Shown here: one piece after another, positions 9,604 through 17,710 of the stretch
How the letters are laid out: every line of letters starts with the position of its first letter
Position numbering within the stretch: position 1 is the first letter of the stretch
Assembly (NCBI GenBank): GCA_964629875.1
Contig: CAZVRK010000010.1
Coordinates: 1-64,000 of the forward strand
From: UBA3495 sp964629875
GTDB lineage: Bacteria > Chloroflexota > Dehalococcoidia > Lucifugimonadales > UBA3495
Direction of reading: 5' to 3'
DNA: 64,000 nt
Made by a program: the position numbers and the translations under genes
Notes under the pieces: model-generated
Databases searched by the model: none
What the model saw: only the letters and a program-made list of their open reading frames with translations
Told to the model about the DNA's origin: nothing

Positions 9604-9692
9604 CAAGACGGAGATAGATATCCTGGTGTAGTGTGGATGTGTACAAACCCGCTAAAGGCGGTGTCAATGGTGATAGGGTCTTCTCCGTCTTG
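9604..9692 (+). ncRNA. Structured RNA candidate downstream of ftsZ
   Basis: An 11-bp perfect inverted repeat (9604-9614 with 9682-9692) closes an 89-nt segment that has further small hairpins inside (for example ATCC/GGAT and CCGC-loop-GCGG). It lies in the 490-bp interval between ftsZ and nrdR, upstream of a strong terminator at 9797. It might be a small RNA, a 3'UTR structure or an unrecognised cis element. I match it to no family. Confidence 0.3.
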
Positions 9693-9796
9693 TATGTTAA
9701 AGTAGTTAACAGTAGTAGAGGAATATTCTCGGAGGCTTTAACGCAATAATTTTTTTTCTTCTATCCTAACAAATGAGTCCCGAGAACCATTTTATT

Positions 9797-9833
9797 GACC
9801 ATCCCCCAGAAGGGGGGTGGTCTTTCTCTTTTA
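9797..9833 (+). terminator. Rho-independent terminator after ftsZ
   Basis: GACCATCCCCC (9797-9807), loop AGAA, then GGGGGGTGGTC (9812-9822) form an 11-bp stem with one G-T pair, followed by the T-rich TTTCTCTTTT. It ends the ftsZ transcript about 225 nt after the stop codon and insulates the nrdR operon. Confidence 0.85.
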
Positions 9834-9938
9834 TAGAGAAGGACTAGCAACCCAATGTAATACTTGCTTAATACTTGTTGTAGTAAGTTAACCTCAAGGA
9901 ATTAATGATTTAACATCGAAACTCGTAGTGATTCTATA

Positions 9939-9968
9939 TTGACTTTCACTTATCGACTCTAATACAAT
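9939..9968 (+). promoter_or_regulatory. Sigma-70 promoter for nrdR operon
   Basis: TTGACT at 9939-9944 and TACAAT at 9963-9968 are separated by 18 bp, which predicts a start near 9975. Two NrdR-box-like sites begin just after the -10, so repressor binding would block this promoter. Confidence 0.6.
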
Positions 9969-9973
9969 CTCGT

Positions 9974-10020
9974 CTACTATAAGTTGTATGTTGAAACAAC
10001 GCCGATACAATATTTAGTAT
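9974..10020 (+). promoter_or_regulatory. Tandem NrdR boxes
   Basis: The downstream box ATACAATATTTAGTAT (10005-10020) matches 13 of 16 positions of the known NrdR consensus acaCwAtATaTwGtgt. A second, weaker box CTACTATAAGTTGTAT (9974-9989) matches 11 of 16. Their start-to-start distance is 31 bp, about three helical turns, as usual for paired NrdR boxes. They overlap the predicted transcription start of nrdR, which fits autoregulation and control of nrdJ. Confidence 0.7.
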
Positions 10021-10061
10021 TTATAAGAAAATTTTGAGAAAGTTTTAAAAAAGGTGCCAAA

Positions 10062-10637
10062 GTGAAGTGCCCGTATTGTACTTCTACAGAATCAAAAGTA
10101 ACAAATTCTCGGGAAGCAGAGAGCGGAACCCGCAGAAGGCGTGAATGCCAGTCTTGCAATGAACGGTTCACTACCTATGAAAGAATTCAGGTGGCAGGTT
10201 TGGTAGTTTTAAAAGAAGACGATCGACGGGAAGAGTTCAATAAAGAGAAATTGATCGAAGGCATAAGAAAGGCATGTGCAAAGCGTCCGATATCTCCCAA
10301 GGTAATAGAGAAACTCGTTGAGGAGATAGAAACAGAACTATATGGCAGTGGTCAATGGGAGGTTTCGTCTGAGAATATTGGTGAAATAGTCATGGAAAGG
10401 TTAAGAAGACTGGATCGTGTCGCTTATATCAGATACGCCAGTGTATATCGAGACTTTACAGACATTGAGAGCTTTGAGCGGGTGGTGAAGGATTTGCGGG
10501 AGGATGAAACACGGCTCTCCTTGCCGCGACTAGGCAGTAAGAGCGCGCAGCGTAATGTAGGAGCGGGTTCTAAGAAGCCTAATAAATACGGAAACAAAAC
10601 ACCCATTATAAAAGGACAAGTGAACTTATCTGCTTAA
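10062..10637 (+). CDS. nrdR: Transcriptional repressor NrdR
   Basis: Nucleotide-sensing repressor of ribonucleotide reductase genes. It has the zinc ribbon (CPYC at residues 3-6 and CQSC near 31-34), the linker RFTTYERIQ, and an ATP-cone beginning VVLKEDDRREEFNKEKL. A roughly 40-residue basic tail extends beyond the ATP-cone, so at 191 residues it is longer than the typical 150. GTG 10062 follows AAGGTG. It heads a block with two unknown genes and nrdJ, and NrdR-like boxes lie in its own promoter. Confidence 0.95.
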   Translation: MKCPYCTSTESKVTNSREAESGTRRRRECQSCNERFTTYERIQVAGLVVLKEDDRREEFNKEKLIEGIRKACAKRPISPKVIEKLVEEIETELYGSGQWEVSSENIGEIVMERLRRLDRVAYIRYASVYRDFTDIESFERVVKDLREDETRLSLPRLGSKSAQRNVGAGSKKPNKYGNKTPIIKGQVNLSA

Positions 10638-10670
10638 GAGAGTAGGGAGTTCAGAGGAGATATTAAACTG

Positions 10671-10913
10671 ATGAGTAGTAGTGTCCAATACTCGGCTCTC
10701 GCAAGGCTATTAAGCCACAATAATAGAGCACATGATTTACAAGAGATAATGAAGCAAAGTTTGGTTCCAGTCGGGTATCCATATCAAGTTGATTTAGAAT
10801 ATCAAGAGTTGCCGATTAATCCTTTTGCTGAACTTCAGGATGAATTTGAAAAAGAAGTTAGGGCTAGTTTGGTCACGTGTTGGCTAGCTATTCCGGAAAC
10901 AGACGAAGATTAA
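10671..10913 (+). CDS. Small hypothetical protein in nrdR-nrdJ block
   Basis: An 80-residue acidic protein I do not recognise. It is 33 bp after nrdR with a clear AGAGGAGAT ribosome-binding site before ATG 10671, so it is likely translated. The first half looks helical (YSALARLLSHNNRAHDLQEI) and the rest is rich in Glu and Asp, with one Cys. There is no signal peptide or membrane segment. Position suggests a link to deoxynucleotide metabolism, but that is inference only. Confidence 0.7.
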   Translation: MSSSVQYSALARLLSHNNRAHDLQEIMKQSLVPVGYPYQVDLEYQELPINPFAELQDEFEKEVRASLVTCWLAIPETDED

Positions 10914-10978
10914 AGAAAGAGATATCCATTCAAATGAATCTAGTGACATCGGGTTAGGGAGAATATTCGGAGAATGTG

Positions 10979-11025
10979 ATACAACTTGGATTATAAAATC
11001 TAAAGTTTTACACAATATAATAAGA
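10979..11025 (+). promoter_or_regulatory. Possible second NrdR-controlled promoter
   Basis: In the 170-bp gap upstream of the unknown gene at 11084, ACACAATATAATAAGA (11010-11025) matches 12 of 16 NrdR consensus positions and contains a perfect TATAAT at 11016-11021. A degenerate partner (9 of 16) lies exactly 31 bp upstream at 10979-10994. No good -35 is seen. The evidence is clearly weaker than for the boxes before nrdR. Confidence 0.35.
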
Positions 11026-11083
11026 CCACGAATAGCTAGGTTTCAAACGAATCAAAACTGCAGGATATAAGCAAGGTGTTATT

Positions 11084-11578
11084 TTGGAAAGACAAATAAA
11101 ATATATAGTGCAAGTACAGTGTGAACCTATACCTATTGGTTTAGAGGATACTATACTTAAATTTTTGAGTGATTATTTTAATGTGACCGCGTGTTCTATA
11201 AACAATCAAGGGATGATACTGGAACTCAAATCAAATCACCCAATAGCTTATGGTGCAATCAAAGACCTAGCGGATTTAATAGTAGAAGTTTTGAACACGA
11301 ATGGCATAGAATTTAGGCAAGGTGTTATTAATCGAGTTGAACAAGGTTATGCGCAATTCGTATATAAGGTAATTAATTCAGAAATGATTGCCAATTATAT
11401 ATTAGGATTATGTAGAGCCTGGAGTTCTATTGTGGGTAATGCTGTGAAAGACATAATAGCTAACATGTTTGGTGGGACTCGTCTGGTTCCTGAGATGTAT
11501 TTCCATGGCGACGTTCTGTTAGATGCTATGCTTTCGGCTCGGATCAAACATCTTTCGACAGATGGAGTGATAGACTGA
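11084..11578 (+). CDS. Hypothetical protein upstream of nrdJ
   Basis: A 164-residue protein I cannot assign. It starts at TTG 11084 after AAGGTG. It alternates predicted strands and helices (IKYIVQVQCEPIPIGLEDTI, then ACSINNQGMILELKSN), with no catalytic motif, transmembrane segment or metal-binding cluster that I can name. It is 61 bp upstream of nrdJ on the same strand. Codon use looks like its neighbours. Confidence 0.7.
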   Translation: MERQIKYIVQVQCEPIPIGLEDTILKFLSDYFNVTACSINNQGMILELKSNHPIAYGAIKDLADLIVEVLNTNGIEFRQGVINRVEQGYAQFVYKVINSEMIANYILGLCRAWSSIVGNAVKDIIANMFGGTRLVPEMYFHGDVLLDAMLSARIKHLSTDGVID

Positions 11579-11639
11579 AGTCAATATTAGTCTAAAAGTT
11601 TATATAGAGTGATTGAATTAGTTGAGGGGGGTTGTTGAA

Positions 11640-14051
11640 GTGACAATTACTAGAAAAGATTTAGAATTCTCTACACCGGAAATTAGAAGTAAAGTTAGAA
11701 ATGCTCTCAAAGAGTCGGGAATGGCGGATCAAGTTAATGAGAGATCTAATGAGTTGACTGAAAATTCCAAGGTAGTGTTGCAGAGGAGATATCTATCGAA
11801 AGATAGAGAAGGTAATGTCCTCGAAGACCCTGATGGTATGTTCCGTAGGGTCGCGTGTAACTTGTCGCAGGCTGATCTTAACTACGGTGCCACACAAATC
11901 CAGAGACGATCTACTGAAGATGAATTCTATGATGTTATGACACGTCTTGAATTTCTTCCAAATTCACCAACTTTGATGAATGCAGGTCGTGAATTACAAC
12001 AGTTGTCTGCCTGTTTTGTATTACCAGTCGATGATTCTCTAAGCTCTATTTTCTCTCGAGTTAAGGAAACGGCTCTAATACATAAAAGTGGTGGAGGTAC
12101 AGGATTCGCCTTTTCTCGGCTCAGACCAGAGGGTGATGTAGTCGGATCTACTGGTGGAGTTGCGTCTGGACCTGTGAGTTTCATAAATGCCTTCGATGCT
12201 GCTACAGATGTCGTGAAGCAAGGCGGAACACGTCGTGGCGCCAATATGGGTATATTGAATGTGAATCACCCAGATATATTGAAGTTTATTACAGCTAAAG
12301 AAGACGGTACGAAATTAACTAATTTTAATATCTCTGTGGCTGTAACGGAAGACTTTATGGAGAAAGTTAAGAACGATGAGGTGTTTGATCTCGTTAATCC
12401 TCACGGAGGGGACATTACGGGTCAACTTAATGCTCGTGAAGTGTTCGAACAAATGGTCCAGTTAGCGTGGAAAACTGGAGATCCAGGTATCGTGTTCCTG
12501 GATAGGATTAATCGAGATAACCCTAATCCCCAATTGGGCGCTATAGAATCTACAAATCCTTGTGGAGAGCAACCACTGCTTCCGTATGAGTCGTGCAACC
12601 TCGGATCCATCAATTTGGCTCGTATGGTCACTTTTACTGACAATGATGTGGTAATGGATTGGGATAGACTAGCCAGAGTAACTCACACAGCAGTACATTT
12701 GCTAGATAATGTCATAGACATGAATGAATATCCTATCTCAGAAATAGCTGACATGAGCCGGACTACGAGGCGTATAGGAGTCGGGGTCATGGGCTGGTCA
12801 GATTTGTTAGTTGAGCTCGGCATAAGATACGATTCTCAAGAGGCTCTAGATCTTGCGGAACAAGTGATGAAGTACATACAAGAAGAGAGTTACAAAGCCT
12901 CTGGTAATCTAGTTGATTCCAGGGGGACATTCCCCTCATGGGAGGGCAGTGCATACAATAATAGTTCAACTAGTCAAAAGATGAGAAACTCTGCACCAGT
13001 CACGATAGCGCCTACGGGTACAATCAGCATAATTGCTGGAGCTTCCAGTGGGATTGAACCTTTGTTTGCTTTGTCATATGTGCGTAATGTCATGGATAGG
13101 ACCAAACTGGTCGAAGGTAATCCGTATTTTGAAGCGATTGCCAAATCTGAAGGTTTTTATTCTGATACTCTAATGCAACAGTTAGCGGAATCAGGTAGTC
13201 TGGAACATCTAGAAGTCCCTGAGTGGGTTAAAGAACTGTTTAGAGTATCTCATGACATAAATCCAGAATGGCATGTTCGAATGCAGGCCGCATTCCAAAA
13301 ACATACAGATAATTCTGTTTCAAAGACAATTAATTTTCCTCATGATGCGACTATTGACGATGTTCGCCAAGCATACATGCTAGCTTATGAAACGAATTGT
13401 AAGGGTATAACAGTATATAGAGATGGTAGCAAGTCTGAGCAGGTACTGAGCACTGGAGATACTTCTAGGCATTCTACTGACGCTAAAGAGAATGTAGACA
13501 TAGCAGATATACCGTACTATAGGGTACCTAGGGAACGGCCCAGGGAAATAAGGGGCGTTACTGAGCGTGTCCGTACCGGTCATGGCAATATGTACATTAC
13601 TATTAATTTTGATGAAGAGCAGTTGCCGTTCGAAGTCTTCAGCACTTTAGGTAAAGCTGGAGGGTGTGATTCTGCGCAATTGGAAGCAATATCTCGTCTA
13701 GTTACCCTAGCTCTGAGGTCTGGAGTTGATCCTCAAGAGATAGTCAGCCATTTAAGAGGAATTACTTGTTGCCCTGCATGGGATGAGGGTACTTTAGTCC
13801 GCTCAGCCCCAGATGCTGTGGCTCTCGCGGTGGAGAGACATCTTGGACAAAATGGACATGGTTCAAACAGGTTGGCTACTGCAGAGCCTGTCGCAACGCA
13901 ATTAGGTTTCACTACAGAAACTGACGATGCGATATCTAATGTAGTTTTTGAAGGTGGTAGGCGATGCCCTGATTGCAATGGTCCCGTGATGTTTCAAGAA
14001 GGGTGCGTGAAATGTATAGACGCATTTTGTGCTTGGAGTAAATGTGACTAA
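11640..14051 (+). CDS. nrdJ: Adenosylcobalamin-dependent (class II) ribonucleoside-diphosphate reductase
   Basis: Reduces ribonucleotides to deoxyribonucleotides with a B12-generated thiyl radical, so it works with or without oxygen. The motifs are the active-site cysteine in QLSACFVLPVDDS, NPCGEQPLLPYESCNLGSIN around the radical cysteine, and APTGTISIIAGASSGIEP. A TSCPD-like domain (AGGCDSAQLEAISRLVTLAL) and a terminal zinc-ribbon-like cluster CPDC...CVKC...C end the protein. GTG 11640 is preferred because AGGGGGG lies about 8 nt upstream; this gives about 803 residues. I see no N-terminal ATP-cone. Confidence 0.95.
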   Translation: MTITRKDLEFSTPEIRSKVRNALKESGMADQVNERSNELTENSKVVLQRRYLSKDREGNVLEDPDGMFRRVACNLSQADLNYGATQIQRRSTEDEFYDVMTRLEFLPNSPTLMNAGRELQQLSACFVLPVDDSLSSIFSRVKETALIHKSGGGTGFAFSRLRPEGDVVGSTGGVASGPVSFINAFDAATDVVKQGGTRRGANMGILNVNHPDILKFITAKEDGTKLTNFNISVAVTEDFMEKVKNDEVFDLVNPHGGDITGQLNAREVFEQMVQLAWKTGDPGIVFLDRINRDNPNPQLGAIESTNPCGEQPLLPYESCNLGSINLARMVTFTDNDVVMDWDRLARVTHTAVHLLDNVIDMNEYPISEIADMSRTTRRIGVGVMGWSDLLVELGIRYDSQEALDLAEQVMKYIQEESYKASGNLVDSRGTFPSWEGSAYNNSSTSQKMRNSAPVTIAPTGTISIIAGASSGIEPLFALSYVRNVMDRTKLVEGNPYFEAIAKSEGFYSDTLMQQLAESGSLEHLEVPEWVKELFRVSHDINPEWHVRMQAAFQKHTDNSVSKTINFPHDATIDDVRQAYMLAYETNCKGITVYRDGSKSEQVLSTGDTSRHSTDAKENVDIADIPYYRVPRERPREIRGVTERVRTGHGNMYITINFDEEQLPFEVFSTLGKAGGCDSAQLEAISRLVTLALRSGVDPQEIVSHLRGITCCPAWDEGTLVRSAPDAVALAVERHLGQNGHGSNRLATAEPVATQLGFTTETDDAISNVVFEGGRRCPDCNGPVMFQEGCVKCIDAFCAWSKCD

Positions 14052-14111
14052 ACATGGTCACTGTTGTATTTATATATATCGAATTGACCTGCTTGCCATC
14101 TGGAGATAGCT

Positions 14112-15122
14112 ATGTCTGACAAGCCTGCTATAGCCATCACTATGGGAGACCCGTGTGGTATAGGACCAGAAGTCGTTGTAAAAGCTCTATCTGATCAAAA
14201 CGTCTATTCAACTTGTCGCCCTATCGTGATAGGTAATGTTATTGCTATGGAGACGGCTGTTCGTAGTTTGCAGAGCGCGATGTCTGTGGTGGAACCAACA
14301 GATTTATCTATCGCGGGTTCAGACAGCTCATGTATAGATGTTGTAGATATACATAATCTAAACCCAGAGGATATTACTATTGGTCAAATAAGTATTCCCT
14401 GTGGGAAAGCGGCAATGGAATGGGTAACCAAAGCTGGGGAGATGGCTCTGACTGGTGTTGTAGATGGTATAGCTACCGCACCTTTGAACAAAGAGGCAGC
14501 AAGTTTAGCTGGATATCAATCCATTGGTCATATGGAGCTTCTACAGGAATTGTCTGGGTCCAAGACAGTAGCGACCATGCTTCTTGCAAAGAATTTACGA
14601 GTAGTGCACTTAACTACACATAGGTCTCTGAAAATAGCATGTGATTATGTCAAGAAGGACAGGATATTAGAGTTCCTGAGCTTGACGGATCAGAGCTTCA
14701 AAAAATGGGGTTTCTCAGATCCTCGAATAGCTGTTGCGGCTCTTAATCCTCACGGAAGTGACGGAGGTCTTCTTGGTAACGAAGAAGCAGAACAGATTGC
14801 TCCGGCAGTTGAAGAAGCACGGAGGAATGGGATAAATGCATCAGGTCCTGTTCCAGCTGATATAGTTTTTCATCAGGCTATTAATGGTCAATATGATACG
14901 GTTTTGTGCATGTACCATGACCAAGGGCATATACCGGTAAAAGTGTATGGCTTCGAAGAAAGCATAACTGCTAATCTGGGGTTGCCGTTTGTTAGAACAT
15001 CTGTAGATCATGGCACGGCTTTTGACATTGCTGGAAAAGGTATTGCTGATCATACTAGTATGCTGGAAGCGATCAGATTGGCTGTTGGCCTATCAGTGGG
15101 CAATGGACTGTCAGATTTCTGA
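14112..15122 (+). CDS. pdxA: 4-hydroxythreonine-4-phosphate dehydrogenase (PdxA)
   Basis: NAD-dependent enzyme of the DXP-dependent vitamin B6 pathway, or a PdxA2-type homologue acting on another phosphorylated hydroxy acid. The start MSDKPAIAITMGDPCGIGPE is diagnostic. Metal-binding histidines lie in GHMELLQEL, NPHGSDGGLLG and MYHDQGHIPVKV. Length is 336 residues, normal for the family. No other B6 gene is nearby, so the pathway role is not confirmed by context. A strong terminator follows immediately. Confidence 0.92.
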   Translation: MSDKPAIAITMGDPCGIGPEVVVKALSDQNVYSTCRPIVIGNVIAMETAVRSLQSAMSVVEPTDLSIAGSDSSCIDVVDIHNLNPEDITIGQISIPCGKAAMEWVTKAGEMALTGVVDGIATAPLNKEAASLAGYQSIGHMELLQELSGSKTVATMLLAKNLRVVHLTTHRSLKIACDYVKKDRILEFLSLTDQSFKKWGFSDPRIAVAALNPHGSDGGLLGNEEAEQIAPAVEEARRNGINASGPVPADIVFHQAINGQYDTVLCMYHDQGHIPVKVYGFEESITANLGLPFVRTSVDHGTAFDIAGKGIADHTSMLEAIRLAVGLSVGNGLSDF

Positions 15123-15123
15123 T

Positions 15124-15155
15124 CCCGACATGGACTGGATGTCGGGTTTCGTTGT
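15124..15155 (+). terminator. Terminator after pdxA
   Basis: CCCGACAT (15124-15131) pairs with ATGTCGGG (15139-15146), loop GGACTGG, followed by TTTCGTTGT. It starts directly after the pdxA stop codon. Confidence 0.8.
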
Positions 15156-15269
15156 ATAAATGCATTTTAGTACACTGTATATACAGATAGTATGTACAGC
15201 TCCTACTCTATCATTCGATTGTATAAGGATTTTGTTCTATTAATTACTTTTTAAAGCTATATCGGGTAA

Positions 15270-15278
15270 TGCTATAAT
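15270..15278 (+). promoter_or_regulatory. Extended -10 promoter for proC-yggT
   Basis: TGCTATAAT, a perfect extended -10, lies 27 bp upstream of the proC start. No convincing -35 is present 17 bp earlier. The predicted leader is about 20 nt. Confidence 0.65.
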
Positions 15279-15305
15279 CTTTTAAACGAAAAGTAGGCTG
15301 TTAAT

Positions 15306-16109
15306 ATGAGACTTTCTTTCATCGGCGGCGGTACTATGGCCGAAGCTATTCTCGGAGGTATTTTAAACGCCAGTATTGCTGTGGCCAAAGATATATGTGT
15401 TGGAGAAGTCGTAAAATCTAGACGAGAGTATTTATCCAGCACTTATGGGATAAATACGACGGATAACAATATAAAAGCTATCGATGACGCAGAATTGATA
15501 GTACTGTCTATTAAGCCTCAGGATATATTATCTGTTTCACAGGTCATCAAGAATAAAATCTCGAATGATCAAACTGTAGTTTCTATTATCGCAGGCGCGG
15601 CAATAAACACATTGTCTGGATCAACTGGCCATAATAAAATAATAAGGATTATGCCTAATACACCCGCGCAGATTGGTAGCGGAATGAGTGTTTGGACAGC
15701 ATCAGATGAAGTAGATGCCGCTCATATAGAATTGACCAAATCGATTTTGTCCACTATCGGCGAAGAAATCTACGTCCACGATGAGAAATACCTTGATATG
15801 GCGACAGGACTTAGCGCTAGCGGGCCAGCATATGTATTTCTGATTGTCGAGGCGTTGATAGATGCCGGAGTTTATGTAGGGTTACCCAGAGATATGGCAA
15901 GGAAGTTGGCGTTGCAGACCATGTACGGAAGTACGAAATTGATTATGGATACTGGAAGACATCCTGGAGAGCTAAAAGATATGGTAGTGTCTCCGGGGGG
16001 AACTACGGCTGAAGGGGTACAGGTGCTAGAAAAGTATTCTGTACCTGCTGCATTGGTAGAAGCTGTAAATAGTGCGTATCTGAAGTCTATAAGATTGGGA
16101 GAAAAATAA
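15306..16109 (+). CDS. proC: Pyrroline-5-carboxylate reductase
   Basis: Last step of proline synthesis, reducing P5C with NAD(P)H. The Rossmann motif FIGGGTMAEAILGG opens the protein. MPNTPAQIGSGMSV and the family signature HPGELKDMVVSPGGTTAEGV near the C terminus are clear. Length is 267 residues, as expected. A promoter with a perfect extended -10 lies just upstream. yggT follows after 6 bp, a frequent proC neighbour. Confidence 0.96.
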   Translation: MRLSFIGGGTMAEAILGGILNASIAVAKDICVGEVVKSRREYLSSTYGINTTDNNIKAIDDAELIVLSIKPQDILSVSQVIKNKISNDQTVVSIIAGAAINTLSGSTGHNKIIRIMPNTPAQIGSGMSVWTASDEVDAAHIELTKSILSTIGEEIYVHDEKYLDMATGLSASGPAYVFLIVEALIDAGVYVGLPRDMARKLALQTMYGSTKLIMDTGRHPGELKDMVVSPGGTTAEGVQVLEKYSVPAALVEAVNSAYLKSIRLGEK

Positions 16110-16115
16110 AATCTT

Positions 16116-16388
16116 ATGGGGCTCGTGCAACTTATTCATTTTGTATTCACCTTATTTTATTTGGCTATATTGGGACGAATCATCCTGTCTTTTATTATTC
16201 CCATGATGGGTGGACGGCCTAATCCGATTTTAATCAATATATATGAAATATTGGCGCAGGTTACAGAACCTATACTAGGGCCTGTACGAAAAATTATACC
16301 CACTGTAGGAATGTTGGATTTTAGCCCGTTAGTTGTAATAATAGTTTTGCAAATTATTCATGAGGTTTTGATAGCTGCCTTGTCTTAA
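16116..16388 (+). CDS. YggT-family membrane protein
   Basis: A 90-residue protein with two predicted transmembrane helices (LIHFVFTLFYLAILGRIILS, and LVVIIVLQIIHEVLIAAL at the end). Between them is the YggT-typical segment ILAQVTEPILGPVRKIIPTVGMLDFSPL. The family is linked in other bacteria to division, osmotic behaviour or chloroplast-type thylakoid assembly, and its molecular role here is unknown. It is probably co-transcribed with proC; a GGGAG lies at the end of proC. Confidence 0.9.
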   Translation: MGLVQLIHFVFTLFYLAILGRIILSFIIPMMGGRPNPILINIYEILAQVTEPILGPVRKIIPTVGMLDFSPLVVIIVLQIIHEVLIAALS

Positions 16389-16440
16389 AATATTGGAATA
16401 GTTCTTCTAGTGTTCGCATTCTGATATGGACTGTTGATAA

Positions 16441-17055
16441 GTGAGAAATGCAGATAATGATCAAGATATTACGATTGGTCTTTCCGCTGTCGATATCGGG
16501 GATCAGCCGGAAAGTTTAACCGGTGCTTATTTAATCATTTTGTCTGGCTTACCTGGGACAGGCAAATCTTATTTTGCTCGGCAGATAACTGAAGTAGTTC
16601 CGTGTGTTGTAGTGAGCAGTGATCGTGTGCGAAAAGCCTTATTCCTACACCCAAAATACACACGAGATGAACATTCCAGAGTTTTCTCCGTCTGTCATGA
16701 GATTATCAAAGGCTTACTTATACAATCTTATAAAGTGGTTTTCGATGCGACTAATCTGAATGAGGGTTTCAGGAAACCTTTGTATGATATAGCGAATGAA
16801 GTCCGCTGTCCGTTGACAGTTGTAGCCATATCTGCGCATTTAGATATTGTCAAACAAAGACTGCGTTTGCGTATGGAACTAGATGACTCTAAAGATTATT
16901 CAGATGCAGATATCAATGTGTATTATTTTCTACGCGACGGACGGCAATCTATATCCGCCCCTCACATTGAGATGATATCCCCTAGAGATAATTCGCGTGT
17001 GCTAGAAGAATTAATTAGTCGATTTCAGAATGTTGACGATTTTTCTGATTCTTAG
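16441..17055 (+). CDS. P-loop kinase-like protein (AAA_33 / zeta-type fold)
   Basis: A 204-residue ATP-binding protein. The Walker A is LSGLPGTGKSYFARQI near residues 34-49. VVSSDRVRKALF and VVFDATNLNEGFRKPL follow, a layout shared with AAA_33 kinases, gluconate-kinase-like proteins and tRNA/polynucleotide kinases. The substrate is unknown. GTG 16441 is the first start in frame, and its ribosome-binding site is weak. No antitoxin partner is adjacent, so a toxin-antitoxin role is not supported. Confidence 0.75.
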   Translation: MRNADNDQDITIGLSAVDIGDQPESLTGAYLIILSGLPGTGKSYFARQITEVVPCVVVSSDRVRKALFLHPKYTRDEHSRVFSVCHEIIKGLLIQSYKVVFDATNLNEGFRKPLYDIANEVRCPLTVVAISAHLDIVKQRLRLRMELDDSKDYSDADINVYYFLRDGRQSISAPHIEMISPRDNSRVLEELISRFQNVDDFSDS

Positions 17056-17071
17056 CTTCAGAAGCTCCTAA

Positions 17072-17080
17072 TGGTATAAT
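17072..17080 (+). promoter_or_regulatory. Extended -10 promoter for VOC gene
   Basis: TGGTATAAT is a perfect extended -10 located 42 bp before the ATG at 17123. It also lies just after the end of the kinase gene. Confidence 0.6.
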
Positions 17081-17122
17081 CGTCTGAATTAGCGCCAAAC
17101 AGAATATCCGGAGGTGTTTACT

Positions 17123-17620
17123 ATGCCACAGACTACTGGCCTTGGACACGTTGGTATCCACGTGAATGACATAGCGAAAATGCGTGATTTTTACACCAGA
17201 GTGATTGGGTTGCAAGTATCAGATGAAGATCTGGAAGGAGCGAATAGGAACGGCGTGGGTATGTGTTTCCTTAGTTCTGATCCAGTAGCAGAGCACCACG
17301 AGTTTGTATTGGTTGAAGGTAGATCGTCTGAAGAAGATACTCAATTGGTACAGCAAATGTCTTTTAAAGTTCCAGCTATACAGGATCTCAGAGACTATAA
17401 ACAACTAATTGAGACAGAGAATCTTAAAATAGACAGAATAGTGAGCCATGGAAACGCTTTCGGTATGTACTTTTTTGATCCAGAAGGGAATCGGGTCGAA
17501 TTATATTATAGGACAGGCTTTCCTGTACCCCAACCTCATGGAGATCCAATAGACTTGAGCAGGTCGGACGAAGATCTTCTAGCGGATGCTAAGGAAGCTC
17601 TTTTCGCTAAAACACGATAG
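17123..17620 (+). CDS. VOC-superfamily protein (glyoxalase / extradiol dioxygenase fold)
   Basis: A 165-residue protein with two beta-alpha-beta-beta-beta modules. The first is GLGHVGIHVNDIAKMRDFYT with its metal-ligand-type His. The second ends in MYFFDPEGNRVELYY, carrying the usual Glu. HHEFVLVEG in the middle offers another ligand. This fits a one-metal vicinal-oxygen-chelate enzyme, for example a ring-cleavage dioxygenase, but the substrate cannot be read. ATG 17123 is chosen because GGAGGTG is 6-7 nt upstream. Confidence 0.82.
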   Translation: MPQTTGLGHVGIHVNDIAKMRDFYTRVIGLQVSDEDLEGANRNGVGMCFLSSDPVAEHHEFVLVEGRSSEEDTQLVQQMSFKVPAIQDLRDYKQLIETENLKIDRIVSHGNAFGMYFFDPEGNRVELYYRTGFPVPQPHGDPIDLSRSDEDLLADAKEALFAKTR

Positions 17621-17710
17621 CTAGCCTAGACTTGGTCATACAATCACAAGTGATACGCGCAACGGATATTGGAACGGCGTGATGACTCAATTACATGAGT
17701 AGTAAATAAA

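Noticed and set aside
16441..17055. Zeta-type toxin of a toxin-antitoxin pair
   Set aside because: The P-loop kinase has no adjacent antitoxin-like gene; neighbours are yggT and a VOC gene.
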